DNA of 64,000 nt, taken from contig OX424568.1 in assembly GCA_949152475.1 (NCBI GenBank), forward strand, positions 8,841,667 to 8,905,666, read 5' to 3'. The notes beneath the pieces are model-generated. The model had not been told where the DNA came from. It saw only the letters and a program-made list of their open reading frames with translations, and did not search any database. The DNA is from Terebella lapidaria (Eukaryota; Annelida; Polychaeta; Terebellida; Terebellidae). Both the position numbers and the translations under genes were made by a program. This document shows, piece by piece, positions 36,297-49,179 of this stretch (positions are counted from its first letter, which is position 1; each line of letters opens with the position of its first letter).

Positions 36297-39200
36297 CTAC
36301 AGTAAGTGCAGGAAAGAAAAAGCTAATTCAATACCAGATTGTTAACTCTTAGTACACTTTACTTCTTATTTTCTCAAAAGCACCATATAGTCTTGGACCT
36401 TGTACTCCTTGGTGATATTCCCAGAAACACGGTTTCCATCCTGGAAATTGGCTTTGAATATGGCTTTGGGAATGGCTGTGGCCCCAAGTCGAATGTGTGC
36501 AACCAATGCCTCATGCAAGAACTTGTACTGATCCTGCATGAAAACAATATACGTGTAAAATTGTCAAATTGGTAGGTATATCTTTGTTGTATGCGTTATG
36601 ATTACTACCACCCAAAATCAGATCTGTCATAGCAGACGACGCAATACAATCAAATTTTCTGCTTGATTACTTTTTCCACATACTACATGAGCGTAGCAAT
36701 GATCATACCAGACTCTGGACCATGTGTACTCGCTGGTGTCGGAGGTTGTACACACAGTTGTACACATCCACTTTACCCTCAGTCTCGGCCTGTTTAATCA
36801 TGTAGTCCAGAGCAATCAGCGTACCAGTCCTCCCCACACCGGCACTGTAATTCAGGTCGGACAAAGGTGAAGTATTCATCCCCATACATTTTTAATGATT
36901 CTAGATTGTGAAGAGGTTATAATATAAATGACTTTTTATATCCAAAGACACGTGGATACCTACTCAGTCGATACCATCATTGATATGCAGTTTTGATCTC
37001 CATTCTGACCTGCAGTGTATGATGACCGGTGCTCCAGCTCGTTTGCTCCCTAGAGCCTTGCGTCGGAAGTCCAAGAGAGGCGTGGCATCAGTGGGCACGC
37101 CATGGTCAGGCCACTGGGTGAAGTGGTACTGTCGCACCATACGCTCATCATCACCCTAATTCGAAGGCAGGAATGGTAAACGATACTTATCGTGTTTGAC
37201 ATGCCTGATTGTGTCCATCAAAAAATAGCTCACCCACCTCGCAACTGGGGCTCACATATAGGATCGATTCGTGAATACATTTTGTAATTTCGTCGAAAGA
37301 TTTTGCTCTACTGGAAGCCGATCAACTCTACATTTCATACCTTTCGAATAATCATGGTTCTGACCACGTAACTATGCCATCTGCTTTCTTCTTGTAGGAA
37401 AACTGCCACATCACCGAACACATCTTCGTTCTTTCTAGGCCAGTACTGGTCACACTTTTCCTATAAAATTCCAAGCCAAAATTATACATCGAGTTATTAA
37501 CCCTAAGAATGTAAGTGTCAATCTATTACCACCAATACAACCAGATTTTGAAGATGCCAATAACAGACGTAAAATACAATATTTTACAATAGAAACAAAG
37601 GCCGGCCAAATAATTCATCCACAGACACACTGGCATCATCAGGGGCAGACAGTGTGCATTCCAACACCAAAATGCCACAGTTTAACTGTTTGCATCATAT
37701 GTCTCATCACAATAAAGCCACATGTTTTAGGAACTCTCAGACAAAGAGAATCTATTTCTCACCACGCCAGCCTCCACGAGGTTGGTCAGCATGACGATAG
37801 TGTCAGCCTGCTCCTGCCACACCATCCTCCAGAAGTCACCACACGTACGGGTCCGCGGACCTGGGGAATGGAAGGAGGGCTACTCATGTCTGGTGAAGGG
37901 GAGTGAAATTGTTAATATTGCAACTATGTTTTGATAAAAGATGTGTTATCTTAATCCTGATAAATAGCTATTATGTCAACTAGTGTACATACCCATTGTA
38001 GCGATTATTTTGTCTTCTTCGTGGTAGCCCTGTGTGTGTAAGGAAGATGTGTACACTTGACTGATAGAAATATATGATGTTATATTCTGACTCCTATTTA
38101 CATCGTTTTTAGGTTATTTTGGACTTTGACGTTCGTTTTCTCTAAATCCGTTCAGTAACTCATTGATGCACAACACTCCTCAAATGTACCCCTGTGACAT
38201 GTATAACTTTCGTTGCCCTTAAATTGCTCGAAGTGGGCCATTTTGGGCCCAAACTCGGCCCGAATGGGACTTTCCCATGTTAACTTCTCCTATGCTTTAT
38301 AATGGGACACATTAAGCATGCTATCTTACTTAATATTGAGATTAGAGACTAGGAATCAATTGAGGACATATAAGAAATGATATATGCCGAATATTCTCGT
38401 CACCTTGAAGTTGACCTCGGACCTCGGTTTCAAGGTCAGAGCACAAAATGGCTAATACTTCGCTTATTATCGACTTTACAGCTTAGGAATCAATTGTGGA
38501 CAAATAGGAAATGGTATATGCCGAATATTCTGATGACCTTGAATTTGACCTTTGACCTCATTTTCAAGGTCACAGGACAAAATGGCTAATATCTCACTTA
38601 TTATCGATTTTACAGCTTAGGGATCAATTGTGGACATATAGGAAATGCTATATGCTGAATATTCTCGTGACCATGAATTTGACCTCTGACCCCAGTTTCA
38701 AGGTCAGAGCACAAAATGGCTAATATCTCGCTTATTATCAACTTTACAGCTTAGGAATGAATTGTGGACATATAGAAAATGATATATGCCGAATATTCTG
38801 ATGACCCTGACTTTGAACTTTGACCTCATTTTCAAGGTCACAGGACAAAATGGCTGATATCTCGTTTCTTATCGACTTTACAGCTTAGGAATCAACTATG
38901 AACATATAGGAAATGATATATACGCAGATTATTGTCATGACCTTGAATTTGACCTTTGACCTAAATTTCAAGGTCACGGGACAAAATGACTAATATCTCA
39001 CTTATTATCGACTTTACAGCTTAGGAATCAATTGTGAACATATAAAAAATGATATATGCTGAATATTGTCATGACGTTGAATTCGTCCTTTGACCTCATT
39101 TCCAAGGTCAATAGGCAAAATGGTTAATATCTTGCTTTCTATTGATTTAATAGCTTGGGAACCAATTATGGACATATGGAAAATGATATACACTGAATAT

Positions 39201-42200
39201 TCTGATAACCTTGCATTTGACATTGACATTATTTTCAAGGTCAGAGCACAAAATGGCTAGTATCTTGCTTATCATCGACTTTGCAGCATAGGAATCAATT
39301 GTGGATGTTCTAGAAATGATATGCTGAATATTCTCGTGAACTTGAATTGACCAATGACCTCATTTTCAAGGTCATGGGACAAAAGGCTACTATCTAAAAT
39401 ATATAGTGTCCGGTAACCTTTCTTAGCCCTTGGGCTAATTTTTTTTTTCATGCTGGATGATATCGTGCTATACCTTGACGTACGTCACCTCACGGGAATC
39501 AAACGGTAATTATCTACCAATTTTTAGACTCTCATCGCAAAAATTGACGATTTACGCCAATGTTGAGTTTAGCCCCACCATAGAATTTCTTGGTCCGTAC
39601 ATGATTTGATGCATTGTTGGGGGTATTTCAGGGCAAAATATCCTCATGGTTCTGTCAGAATTTTTTTCTTTCTCTTTATTTCCCTTTTCGGTTTCTGCCC
39701 GACAACTCAAGAATGCCTTGAAGAGAATCTGCGAAAATTTTCACCAGTTATCACACATTTTCGTAGACGAACCCTATTGTTTTGGAGCCGGCTCTGAGGT
39801 TCGGTGAATCCGTGAGGATGATTTTTTTCTGTCAAAGTACTTGTGCTACACTTCTGAATCTTGATAAATGGGTTGATATAGTGTCGGAGAGGAACTGTTT
39901 CCTGTTGCCCTAGATAAACATGTCTTAGAGGTTGGGGCCCATGTAGCGCAGCTTACTATTTCTTCTAAATTCAATGAAGATTAAAAAGATGCCAGACGGA
40001 TTAAATATGGTATACATTCAGTGGGTGAGTAGTATCAGTAGAATAAGGTGCGCAACTTGGGCCGAGGTTGGCCGAACGTCAACCTCGGCCTAAAGATTTT
40101 TCCAGTGAGTCGCAATCTTTTATATTCACAAATCTTCGTATATCTTATCGTACGTTGAGTCGAAAACGTCTAGATTTTATACGTAATGGACCCCAATGTG
40201 TGTTCTGGTAAAAAATTACAAACAAATCAGCCTGTTATGGTTCAACACCCCACCTCTCCCGCCCTCCCCCACACACACAACCTATACACAACCAGTATGA
40301 TAAATAGACTGGCTTTTGTGTGGCAGGGGCTCAATACTTACTTGAATGTACGAGGCATTGATGTAGTCACTTCCCGGATCACCTTCGATCATATCAAGTT
40401 CAACTCGGTTGTGATCGTCTGAGGATATAACACAACCCACAAATATTGCGTGAAACACTTTGTCATATGATACATTATTATGTTGGGATACGATAATAAG
40501 TTAATCATGCAACTTACATGGATAAATGCCCTTGAATCTGTTCCTTCCCTTGACCTCTGGTCTGAGGGCATTCATAAACTCATACAGCTTCTCAGATGGC
40601 AAACTCTGAAACACAAACCAACGACGGAGGTGCCTGAAATTGTAACTAATGACACCACACAGAGGCGGATCCATGAATTTGCCATAAGGGGTTCAGTTCG
40701 GATATTCTGAATTGTTTTAAGAAACGTGAACAAGCGGAGCGAGCGCAGTTCCTCCCGGCTCGGAGGACCTTCCGGTCTAGGGGTTTGAGGGCCCCTAACC
40801 TCCTGAGAAAATTATGGGCTTTGGTATTATTCAACATGATATGTGAGGTGTAATTTTGAGGTGTATTTTTTTTCAGAAACTATTCGTCCAATTCAGAAAT
40901 ATTCTAATAGTTTTAGTTTCTCCGTTGGCAACTTACCGTGCCGAACTTAGTCACACGATTTGCGCCCTCTCAATCACTAAATTAAAGTTCGATGTTTTTA
41001 TGTTACCTTGTATTCGTCAGCAATTCTCTCAACTGCCTCGAGAAGGTTTTGGGTGTATTCAACAAAGTTCGTGACACGGATGGTGTGTTCACTGGTAACC
41101 GATATGTTGTCCATTATCTGACGCCTCTTTGTAGTGTCCTCTGCAAATGATAAGATGCATATTTTCTCATTTTCACAAACGAAGCTGATTGTTCATTGTA
41201 CTGGGTGACATGGTAATTTGCGATTACCTGGAGGGTTATTCGGGTTTTCAAAGACTGAATTAAATCCAGCATTGGTATAGACTTCTTGTTCCTTGTGTGC
41301 AGAATCATGTCTCTTCCTGAAATGTCGATGATCGATGCATTGAACACTTCATTCCAACATAAATTAGAGAGTGAGCTATTTCAATATATATTACGAAGCT
41401 GGATTCGTTTCTGAAGCGAGCAAACCTCCAGAGGAACATCCCAAAGATCAACAGTGCCGTGACCAGAACAATCAGTGCCACAGCTATACCAGCAATAACG
41501 CCTATGCTCAAACCACTGTTCGGTACAGCTGAAAGAACATGTTTGGTAGTCAGTTACGGTGGTAGCAGGTGTAAGCACAAACACACACATTTTCATGGGA
41601 GAAATGTAATTTGGCGCAAAAAAATATATTAGTACCCGTCTCGCAGATAGCACCTGACCAGCCAGATTCACATCCATCCGTACAATTCCCTGCGAATTGG
41701 TCACATAAATCGCCGGCACAGTTCTCGGGACATGACAGATCACAAACATCACCATGGAGACCCACTTCACAATTGTAGCAGTATCCAGAGTCTCTGGCGC
41801 AGAAATCTTCGGCACAATTCGTGGAGCACTGGTTGTCACAGTCGTATCCATAGAGTCCGTCTGTGCATTCATTGCAGTTTCCGTCAGAGATATTGCAGTC
41901 AGTGTTTGCTTTACAAGAGTCAGGACAAGCCACTGAACAGTTTGGAGTGTACCAGCCAGTATTACACCCACCAGCACAGTGTCCACTGTTCATGTCACAT
42001 ATCTCATCGACGCAATTTTCCGAACAGACCAGCGAGCAATTAGGGGAGTACCATCCGGCTTTACACCCGAAAACACAGGACCCATCCTCAGTCTGACAGG
42101 ATGTTTCATTGCAGTTTTGGGAACACGGCTTTGTGCATTGTGGTGTGTACCAGCCGTCATCACATCCTGCCTCACACTCACCATCATTGATGTCACATGC

Positions 42201-43444
42201 TGTATTCTTACAATTTGTGGAGCACGGTTCTGTACACTGCGGAGTGTACCAGCCGTCAAAACATCCTTCATCGCATGCGCCATCATCGACGTTACATGCT
42301 GTATTCTTACAATGTGTAGAACACTGCTCGCTGCATTGAGATGTGTACCATCCATCTTTACATCCATTATCACATTCAGCATCCTGTTGACTGCACGTAT
42401 TCATGGCACAGTTCGGTGAGCATGCCAAGTCGCACCGTGTACCATGGTAACCATCCTGACACCCCCAGGGACAATTTCCAGACACATAATCACATACTCC
42501 ATCAAAGCAGTACCCCAAACAGGGTGTTGTACAAGATGTGTTGTACATATCTTCGTCACATACTGTAATCAGACAATTGCGTGTCGTGTCGATGATTTTC
42601 ATTCAACACAGATTATTTTCATCTAAAACATGGACGATAATATGATATGGGCAATGAATGGACTGTTTTGGTATGTGAGGAAAATTGTGTTTGACCCATG
42701 GCAATACATTTACCGGTGTAGACACTGTACACAGGTATATCGTTGTTTTTGCCGCCACAAGGATCAACTCCGCACTTCCAACCACATCCACCCACCGTGT
42801 TCTCCGGCGGAGAGACAACACAGAAACACGTTGCCATGTCTGCGTATATGCCATTCCTCTGTGTGGAACATTGTTGCTACTTATAATGCATTCCAATGAA
42901 TAACATCTTCAAATCAATTAATCGACTGGAATTAATATACGTGTATTTGAATACCAATATCTGATCAACAATGATGGAACTTACTCGCACCGCAAAGTAC
43001 GTAGTTGTGTATAGTTCCATTTTACACGTATTTGAACAGTCCCCCACAGCTGAACCTTGGGGATAGTCAGTAATATACTGCCATTGTCCCATCTCAGCAC
43101 ACACCGGGTATGTGCATTCTGAAGGATGGAATTCCACGTTGAGGACATTATCACTCCGATTCAAACAGGCTATGGGTGTCATAATACTTACTGCTTCTTG
43201 TACCATTGTGTGTTTTGTCATCACATAAACAACCAATTATATTGATCAATAGTTTGATTCATTTGACCGTTCTAGCATTTGACCGTTCATTTGGAATGTA
43301 GTTATTTCCAATGAGTAATTTTGATAAAACTATCAACTAAATCAAGCTAAGTAAAAACAAATCGATTTGTTTACCAGTCTGGTGAAGGTTGCATCCAAAG
43401 AGTGAAACGAAACAGAGCAATAGTCTCATTCTGTTTTCATCCAT
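34230..43444 (-). CDS. Receptor-type protein tyrosine phosphatase with WSC and nine EGF-like repeats
   Basis: Type I receptor that removes phosphate from tyrosine. The 22 exons, in transcription order: 43375-43444, 42985-43118, 42714-42858, 41636-42562, 41395-41528, 41228-41312, 41007-41140, 40518-40605, 40342-40418, 37993-38029, 37763-37860, 37341-37460, 37010-37155, 36709-36844, 36399-36533, 36197-36296, 35974-36047, 35688-35819, 35250-35453, 34852-34982, 34485-34620, 34230-34298. Phases fit throughout; sum 3,312 bases, 1,103 residues. Order: signal peptide (1-22), WSC domain (24-117), EGF-like repeats (117-425), membrane span (about 433-458), D1 (about 500-780) with [24 protein letters not shown] and [10 protein letters not shown], then D2 (about 823-1090) without a catalytic Arg. 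C-terminal tail ends NDAYEN. Weakest join: the donor after 36399. Intron 9 holds a repeat array. Confidence 0.9.
38030..40341. other. RPTP intron 9
   Basis: 2.3 kb, much the largest intron of the gene. The first 1.4 kb is the nuclear-receptor-motif repeat (38105-39453); the rest is AT-rich without recognised features. Confidence 0.7.
38105..39453 (+). repeat. Nuclear-receptor-motif tandem repeat element, copy 4
   Basis: About eight units of 130-140 bases with TTTGACCTCATTTTCAAGGT-type cores between 38395 and 39400, then the family right end TCCGGTAACC and TTAGCCCTTGGGCTAA. The left end is diverged (TTTTTAGGTTATTTTGGAC) and includes the GGCCATTTTGGGCCC segment. It lies in RPTP intron 9, opposite to the gene's strand. 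Confidence 0.85.
41636..42562 (-). other. Single large exon coding nine EGF-like repeats
   Basis: 309 codons with nine six-cysteine repeats of about 33 residues, most containing GWYTPQC or GWYSPNC and ending against the next unit without linker. This short form resembles the MEGF10/SCARF type. The first repeat is atypical ([15 protein letters not shown]), as is also seen in the + strand paralogue. Confidence 0.85.
42714..43118 (-). other. WSC domain of the RPTP (exons 2 and 3)
   Basis: Exon 2 (134 bases) encodes [13 protein letters not shown] ... DCSNTCKM ... TYFAVR; exon 3 (145 bases) encodes [13 protein letters not shown] ... [11 protein letters not shown] ... YSVYTG. The spaced Cys residues and CGG...Y end match the WSC carbohydrate-binding fold. 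The same two-exon split, phases included, is found at 62975-63369. Confidence 0.75.
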
Positions 43445-44707
43445 GTTGTTGGTAGCGGGATGTCACACTCACGAGGTTACATGTTGCAACTCAAAACAAC
43501 CATTGATAAGAGAGTACGACCTGTTACGAAACACAATATCAACCGACGATAAGCAACACATTACTTTTGATTTTTTTGTACAATTGATAAGGTCTCTACA
43601 GTATGTGTTGGTCTGTACATAGGTAATCAAAGGCGAAAACAGCGGTATCTGATTTATTCTTATCAAACACTTTCATTGTTATACAAAAATGATTTTTGGT
43701 CAATGTATAAGCCTAACTGATATTGTTACTGACGTTTATAGAAATGGAAAAACAATTTCCCCACAAAATTGCCGTAAAATAATCAGGCCCAAGTAACGTA
43801 TGCTGCATCTATTTGCAGTAAGGATTAAAAGAAGTGAGAAGGGTACTCGGGCAAATAATCTCAAACTATTCCCGTATGATTGATGTATGCTCATTCATTG
43901 TTTCGGTATATATTTCTCCTAGTATCACAATCATGGCCTCTAAATATCTAATCTAATGTTACTCATGTAATGCTTGATATTACGTAAACAAAATCCGTGA
44001 ATAGACTGAAACATTATCAAACCCTAATACATTGCATCCCAATGAACACGCCAGGCAGAGCGAATGCTCGAATACATGGTCTGCCGATATGTGATGTTCG
44101 ACTGTGTTTTTCGCTGCACAACTAATATGAAATTTTATTATCAGGCCCAATTTGAGAAATTCACTCTTTACATTCACCCCAACTCCGTTCCGAACAAATC
44201 CCTCTTCCTGGTCAGCATGGTTGCATGCTAATATTGAACTTTTTGGGCAAACTTGCTCAGCCATGACCGATTCGCCGTTTGCTCTTTCTCTAATTTGCCA
44301 TTGCAAATTTGGCTTCATTCCCTACTCTTTTGCAATTTTCTCCTTCATTAATTTCACATTCCTTTTGTTCTTTTTCCCCACGTCAATTTATTACCCCCCG
44401 ACTTCATTAATTCTTTTCCCCATTTATGTTTGTATGAACAATCAACACTAGGTCGAGATCCACAAAAATGGCCAATGCACATCCTTACTACACGGTCTTA
44501 CCAGGGACTTTTCCGGACACATAGGTGAGAGATGTGTGTGGAAAGGGCGTTCCCACACAGTCACAGTTTTTTGCAAGACTGTTCAAATGATGACTAACCC
44601 AATTATGCCTCCCTCTGCACACCATCTATTAAAATGGCTAGTCCGGAAATATATTTCAATCGAGTAGGAAACAGTAGCATCAGCGGGTACCCCATTCTTC
44701 CGCACAG
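43445..44707. other. Divergent intergenic region between two WSC-EGF paralogues
   Basis: 1.26 kb between the RPTP start codon (minus) and the first readable exon of the + strand paralogue. No signal-peptide or first WSC exon for the + gene was found here. A minus-strand 112-codon frame (43980-44318, containing KPNLQWQIRERANGE and HHISADHVFEHS) is unassigned; it may be an old repeat. Confidence 0.4.
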
Positions 44708-47431
44708 AGAAATGGCTACAATGGAGTGTTACCGCGCGAACTCTCCCGCGAGTTTGATGGCAGATCCCTGTGATTTCGCGTGTAATGGAACCTACCCGTG
44801 TGGAGGAGGGTATGGTGCTGACTCTCTACACAGCCTCTACACGGGTTCGTAAAACGTTGAAAGTTTGAAATATTCCCAGCACATATACAATAGTTTATAA
44901 ATGCATTCAATTCATCAGGACAGTCCATTTTTTCCAAAAAAAATTAAAAAGTTTATTCAGACATATTTGATAAATTAAATGCGAATTAAATGTTCGTATG
45001 TACGTGAACAATAACATATCGCACATACTTTATGATGCATATTTGTAAATTTGGGTTGCACTTTAATATCACTTTTTCAGAAATATTTCACGTGCACCCT
45101 TCATAATTAAATTCACATATTCAATATTTCATTCGTATACTTGATGCCTGTATGGTACCATTGTCCCACTGCTTTGTGTGTTACATGTATGTATTTTAAG
45201 CATGCCAATATCGCGAATATTTATTGATAGTCTCGAAAAATATCATATTCCAGTATGTGGCAAGGGACATTACACCAAAGATTGTTCAGCTCCATGCCCT
45301 GGAAATTGTGTTGATAGCATCTGTGAAATAGAGTCTGGAGAAGGTCCCTGGGGGTGTGCTAGTGGTTACCATGGCCTTGCTTATATCGTACCACTATATC
45401 GTACCGATATTGCTTATATCGGTACCACTATATTGTAGTTAAATATAATACCGCTTATTTTGTTAAAGGCGACTCTGATGCCTCATACAAATATACTGAA
45501 ATAGATGTGGTAAATATGGTTAATTTTCTGATTGATAATATTTTTGTGGAATTTGGTGGTCGAATATTTCAACAAACTATTGGTATTCCCATGGGTACAA
45601 ACTGTGCACCATTATTGGCAGACCTGTTTTTATACTCATATGAATCAGATTTTATCCAACATTTACAACGAGGAGGTTCTAAGAAACTAACATGTAATTT
45701 TAATTACACTTTCCGATACATAGATGATGTATTGTCGCTAAATAATCCCAAGTTTGGTGATTATTTGGATGTCATATATCCTAAGGAACTTGAAATTAAA
45801 GATACTACAAACTCCGCTGATTTTTCCAACTATCTAGACCTGAGGTTGGAGATTGATAATGATTCTAACCTGTCAACTAGATTATATGACAAACGTGATG
45901 ATTTCAATTTTTCCATAGTCAATTTCCCTTTTCTAAGCAGCAACATTCCTATGTCACCGGCATATGGTGTGTTTGTTTCTCAACTTATACGCTATTCCAG
46001 AGCTAGTTGCAAATATGAGGACTTTGTCTATCGAAGTGCCCAGCTAGTCTCTAAACTGCTGCGACAAGGATATGTTTTACCAAGACTTATAGCTGCGTTT
46101 AAGAAATTCTATGGACGTCATCATGATCTGGTTGATAAATACAGCAAATCCATGTCTGCCATGCAACTAGATCTATTTTCATGTTAATTTTGGGGAATTC
46201 ATGACGGGTGCCACTAGGGTGGCAGGAAATGCTCACTCTTTCCGGAACACCTGATGTCACCTACTAATGGCCATTTTTGGGGGTTCATGAGTTTCCCTGT
46301 CATTTTTGTTTTCTCTCACTTCGTATGCCTGATATGACTTTCTGTCCCCGGACCATGAGATTGGATAACGGACCCTGTTTTGTTTGCTCGGAATACTTAA
46401 TACTGGGTATTGATTCCACGTCTATTGTTAGGACAGATGTTCTGAAAATTGTGTCGTCAAATGTGGACAGAAGGACGTTGTTTGTGATGGCGGGTGTGAA
46501 GAAGGGTGGTACACTCCACAGTGTACAGAGAAATGTTCTGATAACTGTAGAACATGTGACATCAATACTGGTGCCTGTGAGGGAGATTGTGATGACGGCT
46601 GGTACACTCCACAATGCACAGAACAATGTTCAGTCAATTGTAATGGAACAGCTTGTGATGCCGTGGACGGTTCCTGTGTTTTCGGTGTAATGCAGGATGG
46701 TACTCTCCCAACTGTACAATGAACTGCTCGACAAATTGTGTAACCGTGACATGTGACTTCAACAGTGGACATTGTGAAGGTGGATGCAAGGACGGTTGGT
46801 ACTCACCTCAGTGTACAGTTCAATGTTCTGAAAACTGTGCACAGGACACGTGTGATGTACAGAATGGAACGTGTCATGGTGGTTGTCAGCCTGGATGGTA
46901 CACGCCATCTTGTACTGAACCATGTGTTGAGGAATGCAAGTACGGATGTGACATAGACAGTGGTGAATGCGTATGTGAAAACATTGGTGAGTTTAAGCGT
47001 GTTCTTTGTGTGACATATGTGTGGATATCAGCTAATTCACAGAAAATTTTTCACCATTTGTCTGAAATTTTAATCCACATCCCAAGTGCTAATTTGAATA
47101 CTTTATTACAGACACTGACAGCCTTCCAGTGTGGATTTGGCCGGTCCTATTCCTCACCTTATTGGTGGGTGCCGTTCTCGGCAGTGTCATTACATACTTT
47201 ACACCCAGGTGGAGCCTTGGTACAACATCAAATACATCAAAGGCTGAGAATGTTGATGACATCCGAACTTACGAAATCGATGTAGAGTTCACCAATGAAG
47301 GAGAAGAAATGGGTCACGTACACAAGCCTGTGGAAACGATGGAACCTACCAATATCACTGGTTCGAGCTACGAAACGCTCAAGCTGCATGATAAAGCTAT
47401 TCCGACAGTTTATGGTGCTCTAGACGCATGA
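44708..47431 (+). pseudogene. WSC-EGF membrane protein paralogue, split by a retroelement
   Basis: Paralogue of the RPTP ectodomain. Readable parts are the second WSC half (44708-44844), EGF-like sequence from 45254 (GKGHYTKDCSAPCPGNC) to about 45376, EGF repeats from about 46430 to 46986, and a last exon 47112-47431 with membrane span WPVLFLTLLVGAVLGSVITY and a roughly 76-residue tail that has no phosphatase domain and stops with TGA. Damage: no 5' exons found; the WSC exon is 137 bases where the paralogues have 145 and 151, which breaks phase, and it has Arg for a WSC Cys (ECYRAN against ECYCVD); a roughly 1 kb reverse-transcriptase insertion inside an EGF repeat; and a one-base loss near 46686. 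The last exon remains open. Confidence 0.8.
45377..46430 (+). mobile_element. Reverse-transcriptase fragment, Penelope-like type, inserted in EGF exon
   Basis: An open frame (45507-46187, 226 codons, readable upstream from about 45465) contains GIPMGTNCAPLLADLF, FRYIDDVLSLNN and a long C-terminal part with SNYLDLRL and LYDKRDDFNF. The GxxMGxxxAP and YIDD blocks are RT motifs of the Penelope-like kind; no endonuclease or N-terminal part is present. EGF coding sequence stops just before and resumes just after, so the insertion is exonic. Exact ends and target duplication could not be fixed. Confidence 0.7.
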
Positions 47432-49179
47432 CATTTTTCAGTGCTTGTATATCTGCTGTGTACATTATATTTTGATCCACATTCTGAATGGTTGAGATAA
47501 AATATGTATGTGGTTATGTTAACTATCGTACTTCACAAGAGCTTACTGTTGTCATATTTCACACAATAAGGGATATGATGTTTACGTGGGTTACATTCGT
47601 CATATAAATATGACAAATATATTACCTGCATTAATCAGACTAATCAGACTCTTTTCACAGAAATTACAAAATGATGCTGCTGGGTTTTTGTACTTGCAAA
47701 TAAATTTGTGTTTCGTTTATCACTTTACCTCAACGATGCCATGTGAGAATATTCGAGCATGGTATCGAGTTCAATATGATGATAGTTTCCGCTTTGGCAG
47801 AACCACGTTTTAATGGTTCTTTCTGGAGATACATGTTTGAGTGTCTAAAACCATCGTGAAATTCGCCACCTCGTTCAATATCATAACCAGTTTTCACCAC
47901 CTCACCAGATAGATTTTGTTGGGTTCAAAAAGGATATTAGCGACTGGAGTTTGAGGTATAGTACTAAATCGACCTAGGAATAAAAGACACAGTAGACCAA
48001 TTATTTGGACTTAAAGATTTTAGGGTGATACCAAACGGTAGATACTCATGGAAGTTATGTTAAGGAAACGATGAATCTTCGGTGATATGTTCGGTTTTAG
48101 CCGATATTGAGGATGGTACAATGATCTTGCAACCACGCACGTATCCCATAGTATGTTAATATTATCATGACAATATTGGTGATGGTGTATGGTTCCAATT
48201 AATCTCCTGTGAATGTTCAAGGTTTCATTGCTAGATTTAGCCCCTTGCGCGCACATTGCTAAAGCTCATAATTTTGTGACCATTGCTAATTCAGTGAATT
48301 TTCACATGAACGTTACTCAGTGCTGTCAATACACAATGGTTAATCTCAAAACACATCCTTATAGTTTTTCTTGCACACTGCACTACACAAGAAACATTGT
48401 TGCTGGCAGCATAATTGGTTGACTCATTCGACATGGTAGTTTGATTGTGGTCAAAAGTGGGATACTTATCAAACATATTCAATAGAAGGAATTGATTAAG
48501 TACATAGCTTATACAAGACACAATAAAATGTAACTTGATATTGCTAACTAAAGTCTAACTCAAGTCAGAATGTATTTCAAGTTACTATACTTTGTGTGAT
48601 AGAAAATGCAAAAGGTAATATGCTGGCTTTTACAGAACCTTAATATCTCTAACCGTTCTCGAGATATTACCGATTTTGTGTCAATTTTTTTAAATATTTA
48701 TACTTGAATTATGAAGCTCATTAGCTATTATAATGAGTATTCGTGACGTCACACGGGTAAGTTACTTTAATTAGCTACTTTCAAAGCTCTTTCTGACTGA
48801 TCCGTGCATAGTATTGCTGAATAATGCGAATATAACAATGATGATAGAAAAAATACCACACCCATAAGATGTGTCTGGTCACCACGCCAACCGTACTTAA
48901 CATACGGCCCATAGCAACGTGGTTGCTAGGGGACTTAACTCGGGACTGGTGAGCAAAATGACGTTTAAAATTATTCAATGGATTTCAGAAAAGGCTCTTG
49001 TCCACATTTTCACTGGCTTTATGGTACCTCATTCAATATTCAGGGCGTTGGGCCCCTAGCAAGCATGGTTGCTATGGGTCATATCTCGAGAATTGTTACC
49101 TTGGCAACCAATTATGGAAATTGAATACTAATTATATCTCATGCCAAATATAGTACATGCCAAATAAAGGTCATGCTAT
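47432..49179. other. Intergenic, gene-free
   Basis: No coding exon is recognised. 48900-49080 contains CCATAGCAACGTGGTTGCTA and an inverted relative (CTAGCAAGCATGGTTGCTAT). 49095-49108 reads GTTACCTTGGCAAC, which fits the RFX X-box consensus. Confidence 0.4.

Noticed and set aside
41979..42419. Several 75-146 codon + frames opposite the EGF exon
   Set aside because: Antisense shadows of a Cys-rich repeated coding exon.
43980..44318. 112-codon minus frame between the divergent WSC genes
   Set aside because: Codon-like in places, but no family recognised and no splice context; kept only as a note in the gap entry.
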